Shown piece by piece: positions 1 through 11,900 of a stretch of 64,000 nt of DNA. Under the pieces are notes generated by a model. It was not told where the DNA came from. It saw only the letters and a list, made by a program, of their open reading frames with translations, and ran no database searches. The DNA comes from Turnera subulata. Lineage: Eukaryota > Streptophyta > Magnoliopsida > Malpighiales > Passifloraceae. The stretch is from positions 39,024 through 103,023 of the forward strand of contig JAKUCV010002511.1 of assembly GCA_028386065.3 (NCBI GenBank), written 5' to 3'. Made by a program: the position numbers and the translations under genes. Each line of letters opens with the position of its first letter. Positions within the stretch are counted from its first letter, which is position 1.

Positions 1-1
1 G

Positions 2-667
2 GTGACTGAAGAAATTATCAGAGATGTACTGAAGCCAAAGAAAGGAACCATCAAACACTACAACACCTAGTCAGGAACTAAAGTGAACATTAAAGGAGCA
101 CCCTCATACAGTCAACAAACAAGATTGGTGTATGGTTCCAAACAGAAAGGTACATATCAACAAACTACCCCTCTTGCTAGAGCTGTATTGTATATGCTCA
201 CCCGAGTGATCTTGCTCCGTCTATGGCATTTCAATGAGATCTCTAATAATGATCTATGGCTTGTTGCCTGCCTTATGGAGAAGAGTCCAGTTTGCTTGGA
301 GTATCAAGTTCTTCATCACATGGCTCTCTATAGATCCAGAAGTCATGGATGGTTGTTTATCATGATTGCAAAGAGATTTGGTGTGAAATCATCAAAGAAT
401 GCTAAACTTCAGCTTGTCGGACTCCTTGACCGCAAAACCTTGTCCAACCTGAGCATTAAAATTGGCACAAATGGGCAGTATGAAGTGATTCGTGCTGGGG
501 AAAGTGCTAAGGAAACCATGATTGATGATCTAGAAACATGGCCGAGTCTTTTGGAGACTCACATGAATGATATCCGTGATGATCTCGCTGATCTTAAAGA
601 GGAAATGATGGCACAATTCCAGCTGGTTCTCTTCCGGTTTCCTCAAGTATCCTCTCATGATGACTGA
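2..667 (+). pseudogene. env-like / extra 3' ORF remnant of the Sirevirus-like element
   Basis: An open frame runs from the window edge, has a TAG stop at 68-70, and continues to TGA at 665-667 (about 194 residues after the stop). The stretch after the stop has no ATG near its start, so this is the 3' part of a longer ORF. No catalytic motif is visible. The C-terminal third is rich in D, E, L and M in a heptad-like pattern (around DIRDDLADLKEEMMAQF) and could form a coiled coil, as is common in Sirevirus env-like proteins. Its place just before the multiple PPTs supports that assignment. A protein unrelated to env cannot be excluded. Confidence 0.45.
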
Positions 668-1484
668 AGCCTTTCTCAATCTGATGCCTTTAGAATTCAT
701 GCATTGCATTCATCTTGGTTCTCCTACTTGGTTCTGCTTCTTGGTCCTATTTCTATGGTTCTTATTTTGGTTGTTCTCGAATATTTCTCTATATTTTTGG
801 ATGTTATGGTTGCATACTTGAATATTGCTCTTTTGGGATATTATGTTTCAATCTACATGATATTTGCTCTATTTCTATGCTTTATACTCCCTTTCTGCTG
901 GTGTCAAAAGGGGGAGAAATTTGTACTGTGTTGATTGACTTATGCAGGAACATTGATTCTGGTTTTTGTGAGAAACCAAAACATCGGGGAAAAATGTAAT
1001 TGTGTTGTGCATACAATTATGCAGGCACTGTTGAAAGCATTAATTCATGCTGCTATTGAGATATGATTGCTATTAAAACCATATGTTTTATCCAATTCAG
1101 TTCTATGCAGGAAGTGTGGAATTAAAAATCTAGTTTTTACCAAAACCACACTTGAACTTATGATTTGGTTTTTGTCACAAACCAAAATTTTCAATAATGA
1201 ATGCTGCGTGACTTTGTATCTGTTATTATGCATTCAACTACTCTTTTGTGCAGAAAGTCAAAAATAAAGGGGGAGATATATGATTGGCTGTTGGATGCCC
1301 ATGTACGTATACACAAGGAATACTTCATATGTTTTTCAAAACTCATCCTTGCTGAATTACAAAACTGTTTTCTAAAGGGGGAGCAACAAAACAGGGGGAG
1401 TTCGAGAAAACTAGGAGAATATCTTTTGAACCATTGTTATGAGAAAAATCAACACAAATTTGTCATCATAAAAAAGAGGGAGAT
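668..1484 (+). other. Non-coding 3' region with five polypurine tracts
   Basis: AAAAGGGGGAGAAAT lies at 907-921, AAAGGGGGAGAT at 1266-1277, AAAGGGGGAG at 1374-1383, ACAGGGGGAG at 1391-1400, and the terminal A-rich tract ending GAGGGAGAT at 1470-1484, directly before the LTR. The last is the probable plus-strand priming site. The short open frames here carry no recognisable protein. Confidence 0.6.
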
Positions 1485-2530
1485 TGTTGACCAAAAATTA
1501 AGGTTAATCACCTCTTAATGCTAAACTATGATTAACCATGTTGCTTATCTAGTTTTGATGACTAACAAATTACAAGTGTGTTGCTAGCTTTGCTTGTGTT
1601 GTCGCTTACAGGAAAAATTATGGTTTTTGCGGATACCATATCTTGGACACATGACATATGGTTTTTATTGATACCATATCTGCAAAGCTGTCACTATCAA
1701 CTTTTTGAGCAAGTTGCGTGTGGTCCTGCAAGCATTTAAATCCCACTTCCAGTCGTTTGAACTGATGAACAAGTAAGAGGGAAGACATTATGGAAGTGTA
1801 GAATATGTTCCCACCTAACTCCTACTCAACTTCAGAAGGTGGTCCAAACTTTCCAGATTTGGTAATACTTTGCAACCAAGGAGTTGACATGCATATCGGC
1901 ACCAAACTGAAGCTTTAATGAACCGAAGTTAACTGGAGTACAAGGAGCTGTTGCAGGAGCGTATCCCCCACACTCAGATCCTATAAAGATGGACGTTTAC
2001 ACCTTTGGAAGATCATCCCAGCTTGTACACAAAATCTGAGTGTATACTTGAGCTAAAAGAATTGGTATCTAATCTAGTTTTTTTGCTTACTGTGCGAAAT
2101 TGTTTCTAAGGGGCGATTTGTAAGCAAGGCTTGGTTTAGTTTTGCTGGGTAATCAAGTCTAGGATTAGATTTGAGGGTAGGTTTGAGCTTAACCTGTGAA
2201 AAGCTTGTAAGGTTAGAGTTTAGCCTGTGAAAAACTTGTAAAGGATAGAGCTTAGCCTAAAAAAGCTTGTGTTTGTAAAGGTTATGGTTGATCATACAAA
2301 AATCCAAGTATAGTGAGTGTTTGAAATCCTAAAGGAAGGAAATTTTAGGTAGTGGAGGTACCTGGTTAGGGGGAACCACTCTAAAACACCTGTGTCAATT
2401 TCTCTCTGCCTTCCTTACTCGATTTCTTACTCTAAGCACTCATTGCTTCGCAGAGATTTGGTTTCTAAAAGACCAGATCTCACCGTCCGAAAATGTTTAA
2501 AGCCTAATTCACCCCTCCCCTTGGATCTAC
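1485..2530 (+). repeat. 3' LTR of the Sirevirus-like element
   Basis: It begins TGTTGACC immediately after the purine tract. It is about 1 kb long, in the usual Sirevirus LTR range. Near its end is a C-rich stretch (AATTCACCCCTCCCC, 2506-2520) of the kind seen at Sirevirus LTR ends. Two inverted TATGGT/ACCATA repeats lie at about 1620-1680. The second LTR is outside the window, so the end is set by similarity to the next element and is uncertain by about 20 bp. Confidence 0.55.
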
Positions 2531-2935
2531 ACCACGTCCAGACCCCCTGAACACTATAAATAGGACCCCCCATTCACCCTCATTCACACAGAATTTCTCT
2601 GTTTCCCCTCTATACACACATAAGCTTAGGTGCTTGGAATAATTCTCTAATTCCTAGCTTAGGAACCTTTTTAAGGGTTGAAATTCTGGAGAAATTTCGA
2701 GAGAGGAGTAGCAAGAAGGCAGTAGCGAGAGGAGAGCAAGAGAGGAAGATGAAGGAGCCGGATCAAAGCAAATCGGTGTAGGAAAGCTTCAAACCTGAGT
2801 AGAGGATTCCTTTGCAGGCAGTCCTGGAAGAATCTCCATATTTGGAGCTATAGACGTCGGTTTGCTGCGTTCTTAGAGTCCTTGGAAATTTGAGAAGTAG
2901 CTCTACAATTTTTCTGTTGACATCAGACACCATTT
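2531..2935 (+). repeat. 5' LTR of G0, first piece
   Basis: From about 2531 the sequence matches the other Tat-like LTRs here around the TATA box: it resembles 57955-58018, and more distantly 33590-33730. It stops at 2935, where the Athila-like element begins, and resumes at 30656. The upstream part of this LTR is missing from the window, either left of the Sirevirus-like element or deleted. Confidence 0.55.
2555..2563 (+). promoter_or_regulatory. TATA box of the G0 LTR
   Basis: TATAAATAG in a conserved block (CACTATAAATAGGA). The same box occurs in each Tat-like LTR of the window: 33599-33607, 38200-38208, 40153-40161, 57998-58006, and 56085-56093 on the minus strand. It is the probable LTR core promoter. 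Confidence 0.65.
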
Positions 2936-4317
2936 TGATATGTGTGCATATCTTATACTAATTTAGAGCATAAAATACTCCTTTGGCCAAGCATTTAGTT
3001 AAGATCATGCATGTTATTTATAGTTTTAGCTTGTTTTCCACTAATTTTGCTTCCACCTATTAATTTATGCTTTTAGGTACCTTTTGTTGCAAAATGGATT
3101 GATTTTCGAAGAATTAAAGTACTCTGAAGAATTATGGAGAGTTTGGAGCTAATTCATGAAGATTTATTGATGATGAGTTTTCAACGGCGTCACACCGTTG
3201 AAAACTGCGGACCAGAATTTGGAGCATTGTAATCCATGCGACAAAAGGATTACTTGTTGGCCAGTTAATGATGTGGCACCGACCTGCTGCCTCTCCTAAA
3301 GAAATAAAAAGACTCTTTGCTGCGCCAAAAAAAGAGGAGAACTCCTAGGATATTAATTCCTACTTTTCAGTTACCTTAGCTAGATTGTAGGAATTAAAGG
3401 CTAGGGTTTCAGAATTGTAAAAAGACACATCGGTTGCAGCAAAAAGCATCTCTTTTTCTTTGGTTTTTATCACTGTCGATAGCAGCAGCAAGGAGGAGAA
3501 GAAGCTCTCTTATTTTATTTTCTTTCTTCCAAGTTTCGATTTACAGTATGAACAAATCCTCCATTGTTGTTTTCTTTCTAGCTATGAGCTAATCCTCTTT
3601 TCTAGGTCAAGAGGGATGTAGCTACTTGATTTCTTTTATGGTTTAATTACTCCTCAAGCAACTTTTCTTATTTGTGTTCTTGATTGATTTGTGTGTGCTT
3701 TATTCAAGATTAGAGACTTTCCATCTTTAGTTCTTGCCTTAAGATTTAAATCAAGTACCGACAGGAGAAGTTTAAATCTGGAAAAACACAAATCAACGTT
3801 AATCTAGAGACTAAAAGGTAATAGATTATTGTGGAATTAGTAACAACACAAAACATCATTGCTCTTAGGAATAGGTTTGATCCACGACAGTGGTAAGATT
3901 GACCTCTGAGACGAAATTATGCCTCCAAAAGTCGATAAAATCACTATAGGTTGTTACCCATCAAGAAAACGAAAAGAAACTTGTAGGTTTTTAGCGAACA
4001 GTGTCACCCCGTTCGCGGACACGAAACAGAGTCACCCTGTTAGTAGAATTTGGAGGATAATTAGGGCATAAAAGGATAGAGTAGTGAATCCCGATTGATC
4101 TAGGCTTTCTATCATTTGATCTCTTCGTTTTATTTACAGCTTATCTCTATTTATTTTATTATTCATCATAATCTCAAATCACAATCTCGAAATTGTTACT
4201 TCTTTTACTGTTTTCAGCCTAACGGAGTGAGTCTGTTGGTTAATTATTTTGCCTAGTCCCTGTGGATACGACCTTGTGTGCTACTTCGATCTGTGCGCCT
4301 GCAGATTTTACACATCA
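2936..4317 (+). repeat. 5' LTR of G1
   Basis: It starts TGATATGTG and ends ACACATCA, and matches 29274-30655 at equal length. By eye there are about 7 differences in the first 86 bp, so this is an old insertion. It contains a perfect 11-bp inverted repeat (3177-3187 with 3195-3205) and four copies of the 17-bp dyad motif described in the findings (3183, 3997, 4025, 4221). Confidence 0.9.
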
Positions 4318-4323
4318 AGTTTT

Positions 4324-4342
4324 TGGCGCTGTTGCCGGGGAC
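4324..4342 (+). other. Primer-binding site of G1 (tRNA-Asp type)
   Basis: TGGCGCTGTTGCCGGGGAC lies 6 bp after the 5' LTR. It matches the complement of the 3' end of plant tRNA-Asp (TGGCGCCGTTGCCGGGGA) apart from one C to T change. This PBS is usual for Athila and related plant Ty3 elements. Confidence 0.8.
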
Positions 4343-4432
4343 TAGCGTCGAATAATTAATTAATGATTTATTTGATTAGGCTTTTGTTTGTGTTTTACCC
4401 TCTCTTTTTCCAAATTTCAGGTTTCAGGTTAT

Positions 4433-5268
4433 ATGAGCTCAGGAACTCGCAGCAAGAACCCTAAACTCATCTCTGCTACTGATCCCGAATCTCTTCTACG
4501 ATCTCAATTGCAAAATCTGGAAACGGCAGCAGACAGTGTCATACCGTCAGACAGTTCTGCGACTGTAAAAGTAGAAAAGGAAAAAGAAGAACTCATACTT
4601 ATTCCTATTCCAATGGCTGACAACAAAGATGAGCTGAATAATGTGCCCATGAATGAGATGCTAGCTCGAGGGATTGAGAACCGAAGCTATCCCATTATCC
4701 ATCTGGAGATCACGGCAGCTCAATATGAGCTGAAACCGAGTCTTATTCAGCTTGTAGAAAATCAAACCTTTGGAGGCTCACCATCGGAGGACCCGTACCA
4801 ACACATGCATACTTTCCTCCAATATTTTGACACTGTTAAGATCTGGGATTACAGTGATGATGCCAAGCGACTTTGCCTATTTCCATACTCATTAAGGGAT
4901 AAGGCTCAAAAGTGGTTATCTAGCCTCCCTGCCAATAGCATTACCTCTTGGTCTGAGATGGAGACTGCGTTATTGAGGAAGTATTTTCCAACGAGCAAGC
5001 AGACTAAACTTCGATTGGAGATACAAGGATTCCATCAAAGGGCTGACGAGTCTCTCAAGGAAGCTTGGGATAGGTGTCAAGATCTGATTGCAAGGTGCCC
5101 GAATCACTTTGTTCGACCATTGGTCTTGTTGCAAACTTTTTATGATACAGCTACACCTGCGGGGCATTCTACTTTGAACTCTATTACAGGGGGGAATTTC
5201 TTGGCTGTACCTTATACTGAAGCCTGCCAATTAATGGATAATTTGGCTGATGAAACTACCAACCAGAG
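4433..5268 (+). pseudogene. gag: Athila-type gag, N-terminal part, interrupted at 5268
   Basis: Capsid/nucleocapsid protein of the G1 virus-like particle. I take the start as ATG at 4433 (MSSGTRS...), preceded by a pyrimidine-rich TTTCAG that resembles a splice acceptor. The core has the retrotransposon gag pattern of Athila: a conserved block around FGGSPSEDPYQHMHTFLQ, then SLRDKAQKWLSSLP and the SWSEMETALLRKYFP stretch. The frame is open for about 278 codons, up to the Tekay-like insertion at 5269. Downstream residues up to the stop at 5525 belong to the inserted LTR. The gag resumes at 22492. Confidence 0.8.
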
Positions 5269-6055
5269 TGTGAGGCCCTGTGTACAGTGGGAGCCTCAGA
5301 AAATAATTTACTTGATGGGAAGAGCTTGGTCTGGACTGAGTGTGTGTGTGGTAGGGGCGCAATTGTGTTGTTGGTGTGCAATTGGCACGTTTTGGTGCCA
5401 CTGGCAAGCCAAGAGCAACACCCTTTTGCCTAAAAAGGGCGCAACCAATCAGGAGCCTGGTAAATGTAAGGTGGAGTTACTAAAGGTAATGGTTAATGAA
5501 GGTAAGAAGTTAGAGCTGGCTGGTTAAAAGGCCTAAGCAGAAGGTGGCAAGGAAGCATGGGTGTTGCCACCAAGCTGCTGGACTAAGCAGGAGGTGGCCA
5601 AGAGAGCATAAGGTGCTGCCACAAAACCTGCTGGGTAGGCAGGAGGGTAAGTAGGAGGTGTCACCACCAAAGTTGTTGAGCTTGCAAGTGGCTACTTAGT
5701 CACCTGCTTGCCCATGCAACAAAAGGGTAGCAAGCACCTCAAGCCCCTCATTCTGCTGCCCAAATTCGTGGTGACTAGGAGGGTTTAGAGAAATTTGAGG
5801 GCTGAAGAGACTAAAAAGGACAGGAGCAAGAAAGGTGAGCCAAGGCAGAACCATGAGGGTTTGGTGCGGAATTGGCTTTCCATGGCCACAATTGGCTTGC
5901 TCAGTACAAGTAATTGGCACCATGGCAGCCTATTGACCTTGCAGGTGCACAATGATCCTAAGGGAAACCAATTGGCCCGAGCAAGGGATTCTAGTGGCTA
6001 AGGGGGGACTATTGGCACACTATATGTGTGTTAGTGCACCAAAGGGTGCCTAGTT
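5269..6055 (+). repeat. 5' LTR of G2, first piece
   Basis: It matches 20509-21296 of the 3' LTR. By eye there are about 12 differences in the first 150 bp. It breaks at the TAGTT duplication (6051-6055), where Copia-A begins, and the LTR resumes at 14427. Short open frames here are LTR sequence, not genes. Confidence 0.9.
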
Positions 6056-7531
6056 TGTTAGTGTAATATACCCAAAAGCCAATCAATGGATGTTTATTTG
6101 TAATCATGTATACACATTAAGGTTATTCCAATAAATATCGTTTATGAGATAAACGCTTGCACATATTTATAACCCTAGAATATTTATATATTCTTAAATG
6201 TCCCTAGTTGATTATTATTATGGATGGGTTGTAGTAATAAATTAAGACTAGCGTATGTTGAGAATTATATGTGATACGAATTCTACATACGGGTACAAGT
6301 TAGAGAACTTGTGGACTGAACCGACCCACATAAGAACGCTACATGGAACGTTATATGATTGTCATTAGCGGTTCTTATATGTATTGTCCTTAGACCTGTG
6401 ATCATCAAGGTTCCCAACATATGAGTCGTATACTTTGATATTACTCTTTGCTATTTCGTAAATGAGTAGACTTAGTGTAATCATTGGGTATATGATAAAT
6501 GTGTAGTGGGTTTTGTATGATCCAGAGGGGATTTGTCCAACCCATATAATGGGTATATTATCGGATGGTTTCTTGATAGAGTTGAACTGTAAATGCACGG
6601 TCGTGCTCGGATTATGATATGGTGATATCATTAGTATCCGTTTTACACAGTTAGCTCGAAGATCAAGAAACCGAGAATAAATATATGCGAGATTGACATA
6701 TTCCATGTCTCGTGTTTAATCTTGATAATGGGACGAAGGGGCGATGACATGTTTCCGAGGCATATTGAATCAGTACTGATCTTGTCGTTCGGGTAGCAAT
6801 GATGGGTTGCTAGACGCCGCTCTTTGCTTATAATTGCAAATGCGTTTACAATTATTGCCGGACGTTACAAGTGCCTACAGGGTCACACACTTAGAATCGT
6901 TGATTCGAGCAGGTGGTTGAACTGTGGTAGGACCAGGGTCGTTTTGGGCTGGTTTGATACAATAATTATCAGAATTATTGAGCCAAACCTGATTGCTTAT
7001 GATGTGTAATCCCATTACTGCTTAGTGGTAGACAAGATAATGGGTATCTTAATCATGATGGGCCATTATGTTGGCCATTTCCCTAAGCACTAATTGAGTG
7101 GCATAATTAGATTATGCTTTGGGTTTTTCTGGCTGATTGCATTATGGTTTTTGAGAGCCTTGAGAGTGTGTTTTCAGACCTGTAAGAACACACACAAACA
7201 CTCACCCATTCTTTAAGAAAGAAAGTAACACCACATAGCTCCCGGAAATCCGTTGCTAGCACCACGGTTCGGGAGTGCTTGGGTTGGAGATCGTGAGACG
7301 TTTTCCGGCTGTGATCGACGGTTCGTGTGGATACCGTAGAGGAGCAGGATATCCTTTCGGCTCTAGCTGATTCAGTTCATCAGTTGGGTGAAAGACCTCA
7401 ACCGTTTCAGGTATGTTCGTTTTTGTTATTCGGTTTAGCTACCCTTCACTTAGATCCTCCATGTGTATCCGGTTTTTCCGCTGCGTATGTTATTGCTTTT
7501 GATTGTCAATTACCATGCCCGAATACTTACA
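6056..7531 (+). repeat. 5' LTR of Copia-A
   Basis: It matches 12909-14421. It is about 37 bp shorter, mainly because the GGTTGGACC-type minisatellite is reduced (6913-6940 here, 13767-13830 in the 3' LTR). It ends ACTTACA at the PBS. The reverse-strand open frame at 6365-6706 recurs in every LTR of this family and reflects LTR similarity, not a gene. Confidence 0.88.
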
Positions 7532-7532
7532 G

Positions 7533-7546
7533 TGGTAGCGGAGCCT
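7533..7546 (+). other. Probable primer-binding site of Copia-A
   Basis: TGGTAGCGGAGCCT follows the LTR end by one base. It resembles the initiator-tRNA-Met complement TGGTATCAGAGCC at 10 of 13 positions. The same sequence follows the LTR of Copia-B (44147), so it is family-specific rather than decayed. Confidence 0.55.
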
Positions 7547-7831
7547 CTTGTGAAGTTCTAAACCGAATTATGTGTTCATATGCTATATGTGATATAGTAT
7601 GAACATGCTAGTATATGTGATATGCTGAATTCATTTGTATATGTGATGTGCTAAATAAGTTATTGAACATGTTGATGTTATGTTTTTGTCAAAAGTGTTT
7701 TGACAAAAAGAACTTGATTGGTATGTGATATCAATCAAGGTGTTATTGGCAGTAAGTCGAAGAGTTCGACTCAGAAAAATCGATTGTCGGTTTGTGTGTG
7801 GAACGATTGTCATTCTAGCACATCACGGCCA

Positions 7832-8369
7832 GAACATCGATGTTCATCAGATGAACATCGATGTCATCATGGGTTTAGCCTTGGCCGAGCCTACTGAACA
7901 TCGATGTTATGTGACAAAACATCGATGTTCTATAAAGGTTGGCCTTGGCAGATTCCCATGAACATCGATGTCCAAGCGTTCTGCCGAATTGATTTGAGAT
8001 TCCAGAATTCTTAAACATTGATGTTTAAGTCGAAACATCGATGTTCTTGAGTTCTAGAACCTCAAACATTGATGTTTAAATGTTATACATCGATGTTTAA
8101 AACTACTGCCAAGTTTTTGGACGTTTGGAACCTTCCAACATCGATGTTCAAGAACCTAACATCGATGTTCTTGAGCTCTGCCAATTAGTCTGGAACTCCA
8201 GAGCCTCAGAACATCGATATTCAGATCAAGACATCGATGTTCTTGAGTTCCAGAGGCCATTAGACATCGATGTTCAAGCTAGGACATCGATGTTCATGAG
8301 CAATGCCAAGTGGTTGGCGAGAATCAGATTCTCACAACATCGATATTCACTATTAGACATCGATGTTCA
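7832..8369 (+). repeat. Array of paired 12-bp palindromes in the Copia-A leader
   Basis: About 17 copies of AACATCGATGTT or one-to-two-base variants (AACATTGATGTT, GACATCGATGTT, AACATCGATATT) lie in 538 bp. Most form pairs about 20 bp apart, and pairs recur about every 60-75 bp with similar spacers (TTCTTGAGTTCC...). Each copy is a perfect or near-perfect dyad around the ATCGAT core. The array lies between PBS and gag. Copia-B has the same arrangement at 44448-44943. Short open frames here encode repeats such as NIDV or EHRCS and are shadows. Confidence 0.9.
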
Positions 8370-8939
8370 CTTGTAATTTTGGTTTCCAAATTTACAAACA
8401 TCAATATATGATTCATCAAGAACATGCATGTAATGTATTGGAATAATATGTTGATGAAAATATTAAGTTCTTCTTGTGTTGCCTTCCATGATAAGCACTC
8501 ATCATTGCTTAGATCAACACTTGGTAGGTTTTGCCAAAGCAAGGTGCGAATGTTTATCCTAGGAAGGTGCGACGCGATAATTGTAATATCGGAACTGCTT
8601 ATTATGGTGTTGAACTTAACTAGGTCATCTTAATAGGATTAAGGACTTAGAGGCAAGGAGTTGAGCTAAGTCTATGAGATAGACAAGAACAAGTGTTGTT
8701 CACTCAACTATCCAAGAGTTACATGAGATGTAATTGACAAGAGTTGTCTACCTAAATAACTAAATGAAGTAAGCGATCAACCAAAGCTGACTTATCTAGT
8801 AGTGAAATATGGATCTTGGCCTACTTATATGATTGTCTTGATTTATATAGTAGGAGCATCATTTAATAGAATTCCTTGTTAAATGATTTTGTATGCATGA
8901 CTCTTATTTGTGTGAGTTGATCATTGTTGTAGAATTTCC
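8370..8939 (+). other. Rest of the Copia-A leader, no gene seen
   Basis: About 570 bp of AT-rich sequence shared with Copia-B (44945-45586) between the palindrome array and gag. I see no ORF or strong structure in it. The 7547-7831 stretch before the array is likewise plain leader sequence. Confidence 0.6.
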
Positions 8940-11900
8940 ATGGCACAAAACACTAGCACAATGTCACTGTGATATGTCCTTGAGAAGGAAAATTTGAATG
9001 GGAATAACTTCCTAAAATGGTATCGCAACTAGAGGATAGTCCTCAAACAAGAAAAGAAGTTGCATGTCCTCGAAGGGCCTGTTCTGAATGAACCGACGCC
9101 TAGTGCTCCAAGGGCAGAAAGGGATGCTTACAAGAAGCACCTTGATGATGCATTAGATGCAGCATGCCTTATGCTTGTTAACATGGACTCTGAGCTTCAG
9201 AAGCAACATAAGAACTTAGGTGCATTCGATATGATCGAACATCTGAAAATGCTTTTTGAAGAGCAAGCTAGGCATGAGAGGTATGAGACCTTTAAGGCAT
9301 TGTTCCAATGCGAGATGGCTGAGTCATCATCGGTGAGACCTCATGTGCTCAAAATGATTGGATACATTGAGAGCCTTGAGGGTCTAGGTTTTTCTTTGCA
9401 AAAGGAGTTGGCTGTTGATCTAGTCCTCCAATCGTTGCCGGATAGTTACAACCAATTTGTCATGAATTTCAATATGAATCATCTTGACAAATCTTTGTCT
9501 ACGTTGCTTAACATGTTAGGAACAGTTGAGCGACAAATGAAGGCAAACAAATCCAACAACAATTTGATGGTTGGAAAAGGCAAAGGAAAGGGTAAAGCCA
9601 AGATTTACAAGAAGAAGAAATGTGCCAAAAAGTTTGGTGCATGTGCATCTTCTTGTTCCCATGTGCTGAAACCCAAAGGTGGTATTGCAAAAGAAGGACA
9701 ATGTTTCCATTTCAACAAACCTGGCCATTGGAAACGTAACTGCCCTGTTTACCTTGAAGAGGTGAAGAAGCACAGGAGAAGTAAGACTTCCACTTCAGGT
9801 TTCTTCATTATAGAAGCTAATATCTCTATCTCTGCATCATGGGTATTAGATACCGGATGTGGTTCTCACATTTGTGTAAATGTGCAGGAACTGAGAAAGA
9901 GTAGGAGATTGGAAAAGGGTGAGATAGACCTGCGCGTGGGAAATGGAGCAAGAGTTGCTGCATTAGCCGTAGGAACTTACTATCTTACTTTACCGATTGG
10001 TTTTGTTTTAAAACTGAAAAATTGTTATTATGTACCTACCATAAGCAGGAATTTGATTTCTGTGTCTTGTCTTGATAAGAAAGGTTTTTCATTTGTAATA
10101 AAGGACAATTGTTGTTCTATTTATTTCAATGATGTTTATTACGGTGGTGCGTATTTAAGCAATGGTTTGTATGTTCTTAACCTAAAAACCGTAATCTATA
10201 ACGTTGATACGAAGAAGGTTAGAATGAACGATTCTAATGAAACCTGTCTTTGGAATTGTCGATTGGGCCATATAAACGAGACTCGTATATCTAAACTCTA
10301 TAAAGATGGACTTTTAGACTCATTTGATTTTGAATCATTTGAGACATGTGAGTCATGTTTGTTAGGCAAGATGACGAAGGCTCCTTTTACCGGTAAAGGT
10401 GAAAGAGCTTCGGACTTGTTAGGTCTTATACATAGTGATGTATGTGGACCGATGTCGACACAAGCTAGAGGTAGATTCCAATACTTCATTTTACATTTAC
10501 TGACGATTTCAGTAGGTATGGCTATGTGTATCTAATGAGACACAAGTCAGAGTCCTTTGAAAAGTTCAAAGAATTCAAGAATGAAGTACAGAATCAACTC
10601 GGCAAGAGCATTAAAATGCTTTGATCAGATCGAGGAGGTGAATACTTAGGCCGAGAATTTCTTGATCATCTAAAGGAGTGTGGTATAGTATCACAACTCA
10701 CTCCACCGGGTACGCCTCAATGGAACGGTGTATCCGAAAGGAGGAATAGAACCTTGTTAGACATGGTTCGTTCGATGATGAGTCAAGCTGACCTTCCTTC
10801 TTCATTTTGGGGACATGCATTATTGAGTGCTGCATTTAGACTTAACCGTGTTCCATCTAAATCCGTCGAAAAGACACCATATGAGATATGGACTGGGAGG
10901 CATCCCAATTTGCCTTTTATTAGAATTTGGGGTTGTGAGGCTTACGTGAGACGTGAAGCATCAAATAAACTCGGCCCTAAATCCGACAAATGCCTCTTTG
11001 TAGGATACCCTAAGGAAACTAAAGGGTATTATTTCTACAATCCCACCGAGCACAAAGTGTTTGTTGCTCGGACTGCTATTTTTCTAGAAAGAGAATTTAT
11101 TTCTAGAAGAATCAGTGGGAGGAAAATAGAACTCGAAGAAGTTCGAGATATTGAGGCAGAGATGGAACAAGGACAGGAACTACAAGATGTTGTGGATGAG
11201 AATCCTGTGCCTGTAACACATAGACCGCGTAGGTGGGATAGGATTCGGCATGAGCCTGAGGGATATGGATTTCTTATGACTCATACTGGAGACGTGATGC
11301 TCATAGAAGAGGATGAGCCCACTTCCTATCAGCAGGCTATTACGGGTCCGGACTCTAAGAAGTGGCTGGAAGCCATGAATTCGGAAATGGAATCCATGTA
11401 TCAAAACATGGTATGGACCTTGGTTGATCCACCTGAAGGGGTAAAACCCATAGGGTGCAAGTGGGTCTTTAAGAAAAAGACCGACATGGATGGTAATGTG
11501 ATTACCTATAAAGAGCGATTGGTGGCGAAAGGTTTCAAGCAAGTTCATGGTATTGACTATGATGAAACTTTCTCACCAGTTGCCATGATTAAATCCATCC
11601 GGATTCTATTGGCTATAGCGGCATACTATGATTATGAGATATGGCAAATGGATGTCAAAATCGCTTTCCTTAACGGAAATCTTTTAGAGGATGTGTACAT
11701 GACACAACCTGAAGGTTTTGTCGATCCAGAGAATGCCAATATGGTATGCAAGTTGCAAAGATCCATTTATGGATTAAAGCAAGCTTCTAGGAGGTGGAAT
11801 CTTCGTTTTAATTAAGTGATCAAAGAGTTTGGTTTCATTAAGAACGAAGATGAACCATATGTTTACAAGAAGATTAGTGGGAGCATTATTGTTTTCTTGT

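Larger units (their letters stand above)
1..2530 (+). mobile_element. 3' end of a Sirevirus-like Ty1/copia retrotransposon
   Basis: Seen: an ORF remnant ending at 667, then about 800 bp of non-coding sequence with repeated AAAGGGGGAG tracts, then a TGTTGACC start of an LTR directly after a purine tract. Known: several PPT copies before the 3' LTR and an extra env-like ORF are hallmarks of the plant Sirevirus genus. Inference: this is the 3' part of such an element, and gag-pol and the 5' LTR lie left of the window. The right end is uncertain within about 2505-2533, because the next bases already resemble the LTR of the Tat-like element that follows. Confidence 0.55.

Noticed and set aside
6365..6706. 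Reverse-strand ORF repeated in every copia LTR (also 13218-13484, 42900-43166, 49848-50183)
   Set aside because: It is present because the LTRs are alike. It varies in length and ends and has no recognisable domain.
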